Source: an uncultured Campylobacter sp.
GTDB taxonomy: Bacteria; Campylobacterota; Campylobacteria; Campylobacterales; Campylobacteraceae
Direction: 5' to 3'
Length of the DNA: 63,192 nt
Assembly (NCBI RefSeq): GCF_938002845.1
Contig: NZ_CALKZP010000038.1
Location: 1-63,192, forward strand
The first letter of the stretch is position 1. The number at the start of each line of letters is the position of its first letter. A model generated the notes under the pieces. It was given only the letters and a program-made list of their open reading frames with translations. It ran no database searches and had not been told where the DNA came from. Positions 1 through 8,200 of the stretch are shown piece after piece. The translations under genes and the position numbers were made by a program.

Positions 1-63
1 CAAAAATTCCAAAAATTCCAAAAATTCCAAAAATTCCAAAAATTCCAAAAATTCCAAAAATTC
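1..63. repeat. 9-bp tandem repeat, seven copies
   Basis: Seven perfect copies of the 9-mer CAAAAATTC run without interruption from the first base of the window, so the array may extend further left. The unit is a multiple of three and would encode a repeating tripeptide if translated. No gene is seen through it within the window, and its left context is missing. Confidence 0.9.
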
Positions 64-177
64 CGTTTCTTGAAATTTTGCAAGTAAAATTTTAAAACCG
101 CAAGTAAAATCCCAAATCCTTGGCAAAATTTCACTCATAACAAAGCTTGCAAAATCATACTTTAAACTAGCTTTTGT

Positions 178-183
178 TACAAT
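178..183 (+). promoter_or_regulatory. -10 box of the M16 peptidase gene
   Basis: TACAAT lies 27 bases before the ATG at 211, preceded by a T-rich stretch as is usual for Campylobacter sigma-70 promoters. An AAGGAC ribosome site follows at about 202-207. Confidence 0.5.
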
Positions 184-210
184 CGCAAGTTTTTAAATCT
201 AAGGACAATT

Positions 211-2943
211 ATGAAAAAGCTTATATTTTTTATCTCCGCCCTACTTTGCTCTTTGAGCCTTTACTCCGCAGATATCAACCCGGATGCGCCGCTTAAGCTC
301 GATCCTAGTGTAGTGCACGGCGAGCTGGCAAATGGCGTGAAATTTTATATCCTCAAAAATGACGTGCCAAAAAATAGCGCGCTTTTTTACCTCAACGTAG
401 CTGCGGGCAGTGTTGATGAAAATGATGACGAGCAGGGTCTTGCGCATTTTGTCGAACATATGGCGTTCAATGGCAGCGAACATTTTGATAAAAACGAGCT
501 CGTTCATACCTTACAGCGCCTGGGAGTGAAATTCGGCGCTGATCTCAATGCACAGACTGGCTTTGAAAACACCGCATACAACATCCAAGCCCAAGTGAGC
601 GACGAGACGCTAAAGGACATATTTTTGGTACTGCGCGATTATGCAGGCGGCGTAAAATTTGACGAGAACGAAACGCAAAAGGAAAAAGGCGTCATCTTAG
701 AGGAAGCAAAAAAAGGCTTTGAGAGGCGTTTTTACGAAAAGCGCGCCACATATTTATACCCTAATTCCATATTTTCCAGACGCTTTCCGATCGGACAAAA
801 TGAAATCATCAAAGGCGCCACCGGCGAGCAACTAAAAAAATTCTATGCGCGCAACTACCTTCCTAGCGCCATTAGTATCATAGTCGTGGGCGACGTAAAC
901 GTTGAGCAGATTAAAAACTTAATCAAGCAAAATTTTAGCTCTCTTTCTGCGCACGGCGAAAAAATCCCGCGCGATCTTAGCCTACGCCCATTTGAAGGCG
1001 GGCTAGCAAGCACCGTAGAACCTGAGCTCGGCACTAATGTCGCTAGCGTGCTTTACGCAGGCAAATATGAGCCGCTAAGAAGCTACGGTGCACTTAAAAA
1101 TGAGTGGCTGCAAGCCTACGTATCGAGGCTGATGGAGCTTGGATACGACGCGATGAATGTGAATGCCAAAATTCCGCTTAAAGCCTATTTCGGCTCGGAC
1201 GATCTGTTTAAAAACCGCAGACTATACAGCATAAGCGCGAATATTTTTAATTTCGACGTCAACGCCACGCTAAGCAGTCTTTTTAGCGCGATCAAAGGAG
1301 TGCGCGAACACGGATTTAACAATGACGATTTTGATAGCGTTAAGGCAGAATTTAAACATCAAGTGCAAGCCGATCTGCTTAAAAACGATACGCAAAGTGC
1401 GCAAATAGGGGCATTACTTGATTTCGTACAAAACGGCAATGTAAAGCTTAGTAAGCAAGACGAGCACGATCTAAGCCTCAAGGCGTTAGAAGAAATAACG
1501 CTAGCGGATGTTAATAAATTTTTCTCAAAGATAACGGATGGAGTGAGATTTACGGAGATTATCTCGGCAAAGGATTTGGGCATTAGCCAAAAAGACGCGA
1601 AGCTGCTCTACGAAAAAGCAGTGCCGTTTAATTTTGCTGCTCCGAAGCTTGCTTCCAAGCAGCTTGCGGGAGCAGATCTAAAAGAGACGGAATTTAAAAC
1701 GCAAAAAGGCGCTAGCGGCACTGAAATTTTGGAGTTTAAAAACGGCGCGAAGGTAATTTTAAAACCCCTTAAAAGCGAGAAAAATAAAATCGCCCTCGCA
1801 GCCGTTAAAAAAGGTGGCTACGCGCATTTCGGCAAGGCTCGTGGCGAAATTCTAACCGCGCTGCTAAACTCGGGCACCATAGGCGAGCTAAACGAATACG
1901 AGGCGGGACGCTTGACCTCAAAATTTGATTATAAGCTAAGATTTAGGATGGACGACGCAGACTGCGGTTTTAGAGGCGCAGGAGCGGATCTGGAGGCGAT
2001 GGCACACGAGCTTTACGCAAGATTTAGCGAGCCACTAATTCATGCAAGCTCGCTTACAAAATATAAAACCGACGCGCTTTCGGCGATTGCGCTACGAGAC
2101 GAGACGGCGGAATTTAAATTCGGCGAGCAAATTTTAAAATCTCTATATTCAGGAGATACGGCTCGCAAGCAGCCGCTTAGCGTAGATGACGTAAAGAGCG
2201 CAAATCTTGCCGATTTACAGCGCGATGCGGATGAAATTTTTTCAGGTGCTGGAAATTTTATTTTTGTGCTTAGCGGCGATTTCGAGCCTGCGCGCGCGAA
2301 ACAAATCCTAGCCAAATATATCGGCAATCTAAAGCCAGGCGTAAACAGCGCTACGCCTAAAACTCTGATGTTAAATACTTCTAGCGGAGAGATTGTGCAA
2401 GACTACGGCGATAGTGATAAAAGCGAAGTTCGGATGATTTTTTCAAACTATGAGCTGCAAAATTTCGACTTTGCAGACACTTATAAATTTCAAGCGTTAA
2501 AAAGCGTGCTAAGTAATCGTATCGTCGAGCAGATCCGCGAGGCGCGCGGACAAATTTACTCGGCGATGGTGCATAGCGCCTATGTGCGTGAGCCACAAAT
2601 CGCAGCGAGCTTGAATGTATCGTTTTCTACCGAACCGAAAGATGCCCGTGTGGTTGCAGCAAGCGTGAGTGAAATTTTAAAGCAGATCGAAAGCTCCGGC
2701 GCAAAAGATAGCGAGCTGGCAAATTTCAAAAAAGCGCAAATTTTATCGACCAAAAGAGCTGCGCAGACGAATGATTTTTGGCTTGCTAATATCACTGCGC
2801 ACGAGCTTTACGGCTATCCGCTCTATGACGAAAAGAGCTACGCGGCAAGCATAAATGCGATAAAAAGCGCAGACGTGCAAGAAGCGGCGCAAATGCTAAG
2901 CGATAGGCTATTTACGGCGATTTTGAATCCAAAGGAGCGTTGA
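211..2943 (+). CDS. M16 family zinc metallopeptidase (PqqL-like)
   Basis: This 910-residue protein is a predicted periplasmic zinc protease of the insulinase/pitrilysin (M16) family. A signal peptide occupies residues 1-20. The inverted zinc motif HFVEH is at residues 79-83, and a downstream acidic segment near residue 160 supplies the likely third ligand. The length fits the two-homologous-half M16 architecture, in which only the N-terminal half carries the zinc site. The start is the ATG after an AAGGAC ribosome site. The stop codon overlaps the ATG of the next gene (TGATG), so the two are probably translationally coupled. Substrate is unknown; peptide turnover in the periplasm is an inference from PqqL-type relatives. 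Confidence 0.9.
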   Translation: MKKLIFFISALLCSLSLYSADINPDAPLKLDPSVVHGELANGVKFYILKNDVPKNSALFYLNVAAGSVDENDDEQGLAHFVEHMAFNGSEHFDKNELVHTLQRLGVKFGADLNAQTGFENTAYNIQAQVSDETLKDIFLVLRDYAGGVKFDENETQKEKGVILEEAKKGFERRFYEKRATYLYPNSIFSRRFPIGQNEIIKGATGEQLKKFYARNYLPSAISIIVVGDVNVEQIKNLIKQNFSSLSAHGEKIPRDLSLRPFEGGLASTVEPELGTNVASVLYAGKYEPLRSYGALKNEWLQAYVSRLMELGYDAMNVNAKIPLKAYFGSDDLFKNRRLYSISANIFNFDVNATLSSLFSAIKGVREHGFNNDDFDSVKAEFKHQVQADLLKNDTQSAQIGALLDFVQNGNVKLSKQDEHDLSLKALEEITLADVNKFFSKITDGVRFTEIISAKDLGISQKDAKLLYEKAVPFNFAAPKLASKQLAGADLKETEFKTQKGASGTEILEFKNGAKVILKPLKSEKNKIALAAVKKGGYAHFGKARGEILTALLNSGTIGELNEYEAGRLTSKFDYKLRFRMDDADCGFRGAGADLEAMAHELYARFSEPLIHASSLTKYKTDALSAIALRDETAEFKFGEQILKSLYSGDTARKQPLSVDDVKSANLADLQRDADEIFSGAGNFIFVLSGDFEPARAKQILAKYIGNLKPGVNSATPKTLMLNTSSGEIVQDYGDSDKSEVRMIFSNYELQNFDFADTYKFQALKSVLSNRIVEQIREARGQIYSAMVHSAYVREPQIAASLNVSFSTEPKDARVVAASVSEILKQIESSGAKDSELANFKKAQILSTKRAAQTNDFWLANITAHELYGYPLYDEKSYAASINAIKSADVQEAAQMLSDRLFTAILNPKER

Positions 2944-3911
2944 TGTTTGCTTCATTTTTTAAAAACAAAAAATGGGCATTTTGGGCATATTCGGGAATAT
3001 TTTTTCTAATTGCGATTAATTGGTATCAAACTACCTTAAATGTGAGAATAAACGAATGGTACCGCGCGTTTTATGATATGTGCCAAAACATAGATCGTCA
3101 TACACTAAATGATTTCTATACACAGATGAAAGTTTTTTTATGGATAGCGATGCCATACGTAGTCTCTGCGATTTCAGAACGATATGTAGCTCGTATTTGG
3201 ACATTTAAATGGCGAGAGGCGATGACCTTTTCTTATTTTTCATACTGGAAAAAGGTGAGTAAAGATATCGAAGGAAGTTCGCAACGTATCCAAGAAGATA
3301 TCTTTCGCTTCTCAAGAACTATCGAGGAAATGGGCACGAGAGTGCTTTCGGCGGCTATGACACTGTTTGCATTCATACCTGTGCTATGGGGGCTTAGTAG
3401 CAATGTTCCTTTTGAATTTCTAAAAAAAATCCCGGGCTCACTTGTTTGGATTGCACTTGCAATCAGTATCGGTGGACTAATAATTTCTTGGCTGGTTGGC
3501 TGGTATCTACCGAGACTGGAATACAACAATCAAAAGGTCGAGGCGGCCTTTAGAAAAGAACTTGTTTTTGCGGAGGAGGATAAGATAAATTACGCAAGCG
3601 AGGAAAAAATTCTTTCGTTATTTGATAAGATCAAATATAACTATTTTAAACTGTATCTGCATTACTGCTATTTTGATATGTGGTTCAACTCATTTTCGCA
3701 GTTTCTAATGATCGTACCTTACTTGATAATGGGTCCTGGGTTATTTACTAAGGTAATTACGCTTGGAGTTATGGTGCAGGTAAGTAACGCTTTTAATCAA
3801 GTGCGCGGTAGTTTTAGTATTTTTATGAATAACTGGACGACGATCACGGAGCTTCGCTCAATCCATATGCGACTTAAAGAGTTTGAAAAAAATATTGACT
3901 ACAAGGGCTAG
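2943..3911 (+). CDS. SbmA/BacA-like inner-membrane transporter
   Basis: The 322-residue product resembles SbmA/BacA, proton-driven importers of peptides in the inner membrane. Recognisable family segments include EGSSQRIQEDIFRFSRTIEEMG, here at roughly residues 110-130, LEYNNQKVEAAFRKELVF near 195-212, and the C-terminal NNWTTITELRSI. It is about 80 residues shorter at the N-terminus than E. coli SbmA, lacking the first membrane segment. A TTG sits one codon upstream, but the ATG overlapping the M16 stop codon is the natural start. Pairing with a periplasmic peptidase suggests joint peptide handling; that is inference. Confidence 0.82.
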   Translation: MFASFFKNKKWAFWAYSGIFFLIAINWYQTTLNVRINEWYRAFYDMCQNIDRHTLNDFYTQMKVFLWIAMPYVVSAISERYVARIWTFKWREAMTFSYFSYWKKVSKDIEGSSQRIQEDIFRFSRTIEEMGTRVLSAAMTLFAFIPVLWGLSSNVPFEFLKKIPGSLVWIALAISIGGLIISWLVGWYLPRLEYNNQKVEAAFRKELVFAEEDKINYASEEKILSLFDKIKYNYFKLYLHYCYFDMWFNSFSQFLMIVPYLIMGPGLFTKVITLGVMVQVSNAFNQVRGSFSIFMNNWTTITELRSIHMRLKEFEKNIDYKG

Positions 3912-3935
3912 ATAAAATTTCGCCCGTATCTTCCG

Positions 3936-3973
3936 CCGGAATTTCACTTTCTAAATTTAAAGCGAAATTCCGG
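3936..3973. terminator. Hairpin between convergent genes, likely bidirectional terminator
   Basis: A 10-bp perfect stem (CCGGAATTTC with GAAATTCCGG) extends past one mismatch into CTTT/AAAG around a short loop. It lies 25 bases after the sbmA-like stop and just past the end of the minus-strand small ORF. A TTTT run follows on the plus strand. Confidence 0.55.
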
Positions 3974-4001
3974 GCCGCAAGCTTTTAAAATTTCTACACT
4001 T

Positions 4002-4106
4002 TTACTGCTCTCTTTTTTCTTGATGAGTAATATTTAGCTTTATAAATTTATAGCTTCCTACGAGCAAGATCATCCAAATCGCGATGAAAACTAAAGATTT
4101 GACCAT
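4002..4106 (-). CDS. Small membrane protein downstream of cydB (CydX-like candidate)
   Basis: A 34-codon ORF starts with ATG at 4106-4104 behind a good ribosome site (AAGGATTAAAA). It encodes a single hydrophobic helix (about residues 5-18, containing FIAIWMILLVG) followed by a short charged, Lys/Glu/Arg-rich tail. It lies 147 bases downstream of cydB on the same strand. Size, topology and position resemble the small subunits of bd oxidases (CydX/CydS), which stabilise the haem-containing complex. I see no convincing sequence identity to E. coli CydX, so the assignment is contextual. It is too short to appear in routine ORF calls. Confidence 0.5.
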   Translation of the reverse strand: MVKSLVFIAIWMILLVGSYKFIKLNITHQEKREQ

Positions 4107-4131
4107 TTTTAATCCTTAAAATTGTTATAAT

Positions 4132-4152
4132 GCGGCGCGTAAAAAGCGCCGC
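4132..4152. other. GC-rich hairpin between cydB and the small ORF
   Basis: GCGGCGC and GCGCCGC flank a 7-nt loop. A second weaker inverted repeat (CCGTGTG/CACACGG) is at 4196-4225. Neither has a U-tract on the minus strand, so they may attenuate or protect the cyd mRNA rather than end it. Confidence 0.35.
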
Positions 4153-4253
4153 CGATATGAAATTTAACCAAGCGCAAAGGCGCACATAAACGCCTCCGTG
4201 TGAGCAGCTTCTTGCCGCCACACGGCGTGCGGAAGCCGCGCTAGAGCGGGTGC

Positions 4254-5360
4254 CTAATAATGCTCGTTTGAAAGCCCCTCTTTATCGAGCTTTTTAGCAT
4301 CCATCGCACGCCAAACATAGCTGATATAACCCAGCACGAAAGGCACTAGAAACGACACGTAAAACATCGTCTTAAGCGTATAGAGGCTAGAGCTTGCGTT
4401 GCTTATCGAAAGCGAGCTTTGCAGGTCGAAATTTGACGGATAAAACGCCGTGTGATTTAATCCTAGGATCAAAAATACGCTCGTTACCGCGCATACGACT
4501 CCCACTCCGTAAAAAAATATCCCGCGCACGCTGCTTGTAAATGCACCTTTGAATATCCCCACCAGCACCATCACGACACCTAGCAGCAGCAACACTAGCG
4601 CCGCAGGCAGGCTTAGGTAGTTATGCAGATACTTAAAGCTCTCAAGGCTTACGACGCCGCCGGCGCTGACTGAGTAGCCCTGCTTTAGCAAGACCCACGC
4701 CAAAAACGCGATGAAAAAAACCAAAAACGCGCTAGCGTTAAATTTAAGCGAGGCTTTGAGCTTGGCGATCATTTCAGGCTCGGCGATATTGTTCATCAAA
4801 TATAAGCTCGCTCCCGTTCTAGCGCAGAAAAATAGCGCAATTCCCAAGATGTAATTAAACGGATTTGCTAACGCCTCAAGTCCGCGAGCGGGGTTTTTCC
4901 ACTGCACGAAATTATTCTCGCCCAGCGCAAACTCGCTGCCGCTAAAAAGCGTAGAGACGATGATGCCAAGCAGGATCGTGCCTAGCGAGCCGTTTATGAA
5001 AAGAAAGGCTTCATAGGTCTTAGCGCCCAAGAAATTATCGGGCTTTTTTCTGTATTCGTAGGCGACGGCTTGGATTATGAAGCAAAAAAGCAGAGCCATC
5101 CACGCCCAATACGCCCCGCCGAAGCTGGTCGCATAAAATAGAGGAAACGCCGCAAAGCACGCCCCGCCGAACATCACGAGCGTAGTAAACGTAAGTTCCC
5201 ATTTCTTGCCGATGGAATTTATTATAAAATCCTTCTCGGTTTCATTCTTCGCCAGCGTAAAAAGCAGCGTCTGACCGCCCTGCACGAAGAGCATAAAAAC
5301 CAAAATTCCGCCCAGAAGCGAAACCACGCACCACCAATAAATTTGAAAAATTTCGTGCAT
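4254..5360 (-). CDS. cydB: Cytochrome bd quinol oxidase subunit II
   Basis: Subunit II of a cytochrome bd-type quinol oxidase, 368 residues, a polytopic inner-membrane protein with about nine hydrophobic segments. The bd oxidase oxidises menaquinol and reduces oxygen to water with high affinity. The product has the CydB start (IYWWCVVSLLGGILVFMLFVQGGQTLL) in which the conserved GGQ segment is evident. The ATG is one base from the cydA stop codon, so cydA and cydB are one operon. In Campylobacter such oxidases are often described as cyanide-insensitive (CioAB-type). Whether this one carries haem d cannot be judged here. Confidence 0.93.
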   Translation of the reverse strand: MHEIFQIYWWCVVSLLGGILVFMLFVQGGQTLLFTLAKNETEKDFIINSIGKKWELTFTTLVMFGGACFAAFPLFYATSFGGAYWAWMALLFCFIIQAVAYEYRKKPDNFLGAKTYEAFLFINGSLGTILLGIIVSTLFSGSEFALGENNFVQWKNPARGLEALANPFNYILGIALFFCARTGASLYLMNNIAEPEMIAKLKASLKFNASAFLVFFIAFLAWVLLKQGYSVSAGGVVSLESFKYLHNYLSLPAALVLLLLGVVMVLVGIFKGAFTSSVRGIFFYGVGVVCAVTSVFLILGLNHTAFYPSNFDLQSSLSISNASSSLYTLKTMFYVSFLVPFVLGYISYVWRAMDAKKLDKEGLSNEHY

Positions 5361-5361
5361 C

Positions 5362-6885
5362 TTAAAATCCTATCTTTATCTGTTTTAGCATGATCTTTAT
5401 CTCGGCTATGAATAAAACCGTAAATAAAACCGCAAAGAGCGCAAACGAGATCATTATGTTCGTTCCCGCTAGGCTCGTAGCTGCGACGCCCACCGGCATA
5501 AGATCTTGTATCGCCCACGGCTGGCGCCCTACTTCGGCTACTATCCAGCCCGCCTCGCACGCGACGTATCCCAGAGGGATGCTAAATACGCAAAGCCATA
5601 GAATTTTCTTGTATTCGGCGAGATTCTTTCGCATCGCCAAAAATAGCGTCACGAAAAATAGCAAGATAAAATAGCTTCCCAAAGCCACCATCACGTGGAA
5701 ACTATAAAAGGTAAGCGCCACGGGAGGGACGATCTGCTTCGCATCGTCAAGGTAGCCGTAGCCTAGATTTTGCATATTTTGGTTACCGAATAAAATTTCC
5801 CGCGCCTGCTGCATCGCCGCGGTGTCATTCGCGTCTTTGGCGAGCTTGTAATCCTTTAGCGCTTGCAGGGCGATTTTGCCTTTTTCTATCTTTTTATCCG
5901 CGCCTTCGATGCCGAATTTTTCGTTTCCAAATACCAAATCATCGATGCCCGGAGTGAAATTATCAAGCCCTCTCGTAGCCATCAGCCCCAGCGCGTAAGG
6001 CGCCTTGATCTCAAATAAAAACGGCTCCTTATCGTCTCCGGGAAGTTTGCTCGGATTTAAAACTCCCGCCGCGACGATGCCCGCGTTTACTTCGCCTTTA
6101 TACAGGCCCTCCATCGCTGCAAGCTTCATCGGCTGCTTTTGCGCGACCTGATAGGCGCTCTCGTCGCCGCTAAATAGCACGAAAAGCGAGCTTAGCATAC
6201 CGAAGCTTGCCGCTACGATGAAGCTTTTTTTAGCAAGCGCGAAGTCTTTGTTTTTTAGCATATAAAACGCCGAAATTCCAAGCACGAAAAGCGCCGCGGT
6301 AATGTAGCCGCCGCCAACGGTATGTAAAAATTTAGCCACTCCGAAGTGAGATAGCGCGATATCTAAAAAATTACTCATCTCGTTGCGCATCGTATCGGGA
6401 TTAAAGCTCGTGCCTGCCGGGTTTTGCATCCAGGCGTTCGCGATTAGGATCCAATATGCGCTTAAATTTGATCCGATCGCCACGAGCCAGGTCGAGAGAA
6501 GATGAAATTTCTTACTCACGCGGTCCCAACCGAAGAACATTACGGCAAAAAAGGTAGCCTCCAAGAAAAACGCCAGCAAGCCCTCGATCGCAAGCGGCGC
6601 ACCGAAGATGTCGCCCACGAACCAGCTATAATTCGCCCAGTTGGTGCCGAACTCAAACTCCATTATGATGCCCGTCGCGACGCCGATGGCGAAATTTATA
6701 CCGAAAAGGCGAAGCCAAAATTTAGTGATCTTAAGCCACTCCTGTTTGCCTGTCGCGACATACAGGCTCTCCATAAACGCCACGATAAAGCTAAGCCCCA
6801 GCGTTAGGGGCACGAAAAGAAAGTGATAAAGTGCCGTGAGCGCAAACTGCGCCCTCGACCAATCCACGCTAGCAAGCTCTTGCAT
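5362..6885 (-). CDS. cydA: Cytochrome bd quinol oxidase subunit I
   Basis: Catalytic subunit of the bd oxidase, 507 residues. His21 in the segment ALYHFLFVPLTLG corresponds to the high-spin haem ligand His19 of E. coli CydA, and the conserved GRQPWAIQDLMP segment is present near the C-terminus. The periplasmic quinol-binding (Q) loop falls in the hydrophilic stretch around residues 240-370 and contains an alanine- and lysine-rich section. The gene follows DUF4492 by two bases and precedes cydB by one, so all three share a promoter at about 7134-7139. Assignment to the bd family is firm; the CydA/CioA subtype is not resolved. Confidence 0.95.
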   Translation of the reverse strand: MQELASVDWSRAQFALTALYHFLFVPLTLGLSFIVAFMESLYVATGKQEWLKITKFWLRLFGINFAIGVATGIIMEFEFGTNWANYSWFVGDIFGAPLAIEGLLAFFLEATFFAVMFFGWDRVSKKFHLLSTWLVAIGSNLSAYWILIANAWMQNPAGTSFNPDTMRNEMSNFLDIALSHFGVAKFLHTVGGGYITAALFVLGISAFYMLKNKDFALAKKSFIVAASFGMLSSLFVLFSGDESAYQVAQKQPMKLAAMEGLYKGEVNAGIVAAGVLNPSKLPGDDKEPFLFEIKAPYALGLMATRGLDNFTPGIDDLVFGNEKFGIEGADKKIEKGKIALQALKDYKLAKDANDTAAMQQAREILFGNQNMQNLGYGYLDDAKQIVPPVALTFYSFHVMVALGSYFILLFFVTLFLAMRKNLAEYKKILWLCVFSIPLGYVACEAGWIVAEVGRQPWAIQDLMPVGVAATSLAGTNIMISFALFAVLFTVLFIAEIKIMLKQIKIGF

Positions 6886-6887
6886 TC

Positions 6888-7094
6888 CTACTCCTTAGTC
6901 AAATTTTTATAGATGAAATCGATTTTTTCTTGATCGGTTTTAAATTTAGAATCCAAGTTTTCGTCGAAAATGAAAAATTTCAGTAGCACGAAAATTATAA
7001 ATAGCTTGATCAAAATCACCGCCCACAGCGTTTTGCCAAGCTTCATCGAAGCGAATCCATGCGCGTAAAATTTTAAAATTTTGCCGAAAAACAT
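6888..7094 (-). CDS. DUF4492 family small membrane protein
   Basis: A 68-residue protein with an amphipathic N-terminus, one membrane helix (residues about 22-41, AVILIKLFIIFVLLKFFIF) and a charged C-terminal tail. Proteins of this family (DUF4492) commonly sit directly upstream of cydA in epsilonproteobacteria and Bacteroidetes. Its position two bases before cydA agrees. The start is taken as ATG at 7094 after TAAAGG, rather than the TTG one codon upstream. Function is unknown; a role in assembly of the bd oxidase is inferred from linkage. Confidence 0.82.
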   Translation of the reverse strand: MFFGKILKFYAHGFASMKLGKTLWAVILIKLFIIFVLLKFFIFDENLDSKFKTDQEKIDFIYKNLTKE

Positions 7095-7133
7095 CAAATT
7101 TTAACCTTTAGCAATTATTAGTTTATATTTTTT

Positions 7134-7139
7134 ATTATA
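7134..7139 (-). promoter_or_regulatory. -10 box of the cyd operon
   Basis: A perfect TATAAT on the minus strand, 40 bases upstream of the DUF4492 start codon, within an AT-rich stretch typical of Campylobacter promoters. Confidence 0.55.
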
Positions 7140-7414
7140 TAGTAATTAATTAAAATCTAACTTTAAATTTTAAAAATTTCGCGCTGATTTTATCCTATTT
7201 CGGAAAAAATTCCAAACTCTATCGCGACGCGCCGTAGCGCGCGTTTTCAAAAAAGCCGAGCGATCTCGCCGCTTTTTATTAAAATTTTGCTTCGTTCCGG
7301 GCGGCGTAAAAGATAAAGCTAGCGGCGTCGTATCGTTTAACGCAGCAAATTTAAAGCAAGATAAAATTTTACCGTTTGAGCGATATAAATTTAGCGCCGC
7401 ATCCAGCTCTAAAT
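7140..7414. other. Intergenic region, no gene seen
   Basis: Contains the upstream part of the cyd promoter, then mixed GC-rich and AAATTT-rich DNA. A short GCGC hairpin followed by TTTT lies near 7229-7247 on the plus strand, but it has no obvious gene to terminate. Confidence 0.5.
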
Positions 7415-8200
7415 TTAGCGAAGATTTGCGGCGTGACTCATAAGTTTAATTATCTCTTGGAGATCAAATTTACCGCCGAAAAAGAGATTGAAAGCAAGTG
7501 CGCCCTGATTTACAAGCATCTCCTTGCCGTCTTTTGCGGGCAGATTTTTTGCACGCGCGGCTTGTAAAAACGGAGTCTGCTTGCCGTAGATCGCATCAAA
7601 GGCAAATTTTGCGCGGGATAAAATTTCATCTATTACTCTCTCGGGTGCAGGTAGCGCGTCATCTTTGAGCCCCGCGCCAGTGGCATTGACGATCAGATCG
7701 TAGTCTTTGGATTTGAAATTTTCGTAGCTAAAAAATTCCTCGCAGCCGAAGTCAAATTCCTTTGCGCTGCGATTTAGGATATCGAATTTCACGCCGTTTT
7801 TGCCTAGTGCGTAGCCGATCGCTCGCGTCGTGCCGCCCGCACCCAAAATAAGCGCATTGCGAATCTCGCTAAAACCCAAGATCGCGCAGAAAAAGCCTTG
7901 CGCGTCGGTGTTAAAGCCGTGCAGGGCACCGCCTTTTAACACTAGCGTATTTACCGAGCCGATCTTCTGTGCCGCCTCGCTTAGGACGTCGCATGCTTTA
8001 AATGCGTCGAGCTTAAAAGGCACGGTCACGTTCGCGCCCGCAAGCCTCAGAGCTTCAAATTTAGCTCGTAGCTCCTCGCCGCGCTGCAGCAAAACCCGCC
8101 CGTAGTAGGCGTCCAGCTCCAAAAATTTTATAGCGTAATTATGAAGTAGCGGCGAGAGAGAGTGGGCGATCGGGTTGCCGAAAACCGCGAATCTGTCCAC
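7415..8200 (-). CDS. aroE: Shikimate dehydrogenase
   Basis: Reduces 3-dehydroshikimate to shikimate with NADPH in aromatic amino-acid and chorismate synthesis; cytoplasmic. The 261-residue protein has the N-terminal substrate motif GNPIAHSLSPLLHN, the catalytic lysine in NVTVPFK (about residue 63), an Asp in GFNTDAQG, and the NADP Rossmann loop GAGGTTRAIGYAL. Length is typical. Its ATG shares a base with the stop codon of the SPOR gene, so it is co-transcribed with it and probably translationally coupled. Confidence 0.95.
   Translation of the reverse strand: MDRFAVFGNPIAHSLSPLLHNYAIKFLELDAYYGRVLLQRGEELRAKFEALRLAGANVTVPFKLDAFKACDVLSEAAQKIGSVNTLVLKGGALHGFNTDAQGFFCAILGFSEIRNALILGAGGTTRAIGYALGKNGVKFDILNRSAKEFDFGCEEFFSYENFKSKDYDLIVNATGAGLKDDALPAPERVIDEILSRAKFAFDAIYGKQTPFLQAARAKNLPAKDGKEMLVNQGALAFNLFFGGKFDLQEIIKLMSHAANLR

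Noticed and set aside
1..63. CRISPR array
   Set aside because: The repeat is 9 bp with no spacers; it is a simple tandem repeat.
6502..6826. Plus-strand open frames opposite cydA
   Set aside because: cydA on the minus strand is unambiguous; these are shadow frames without a start signal.
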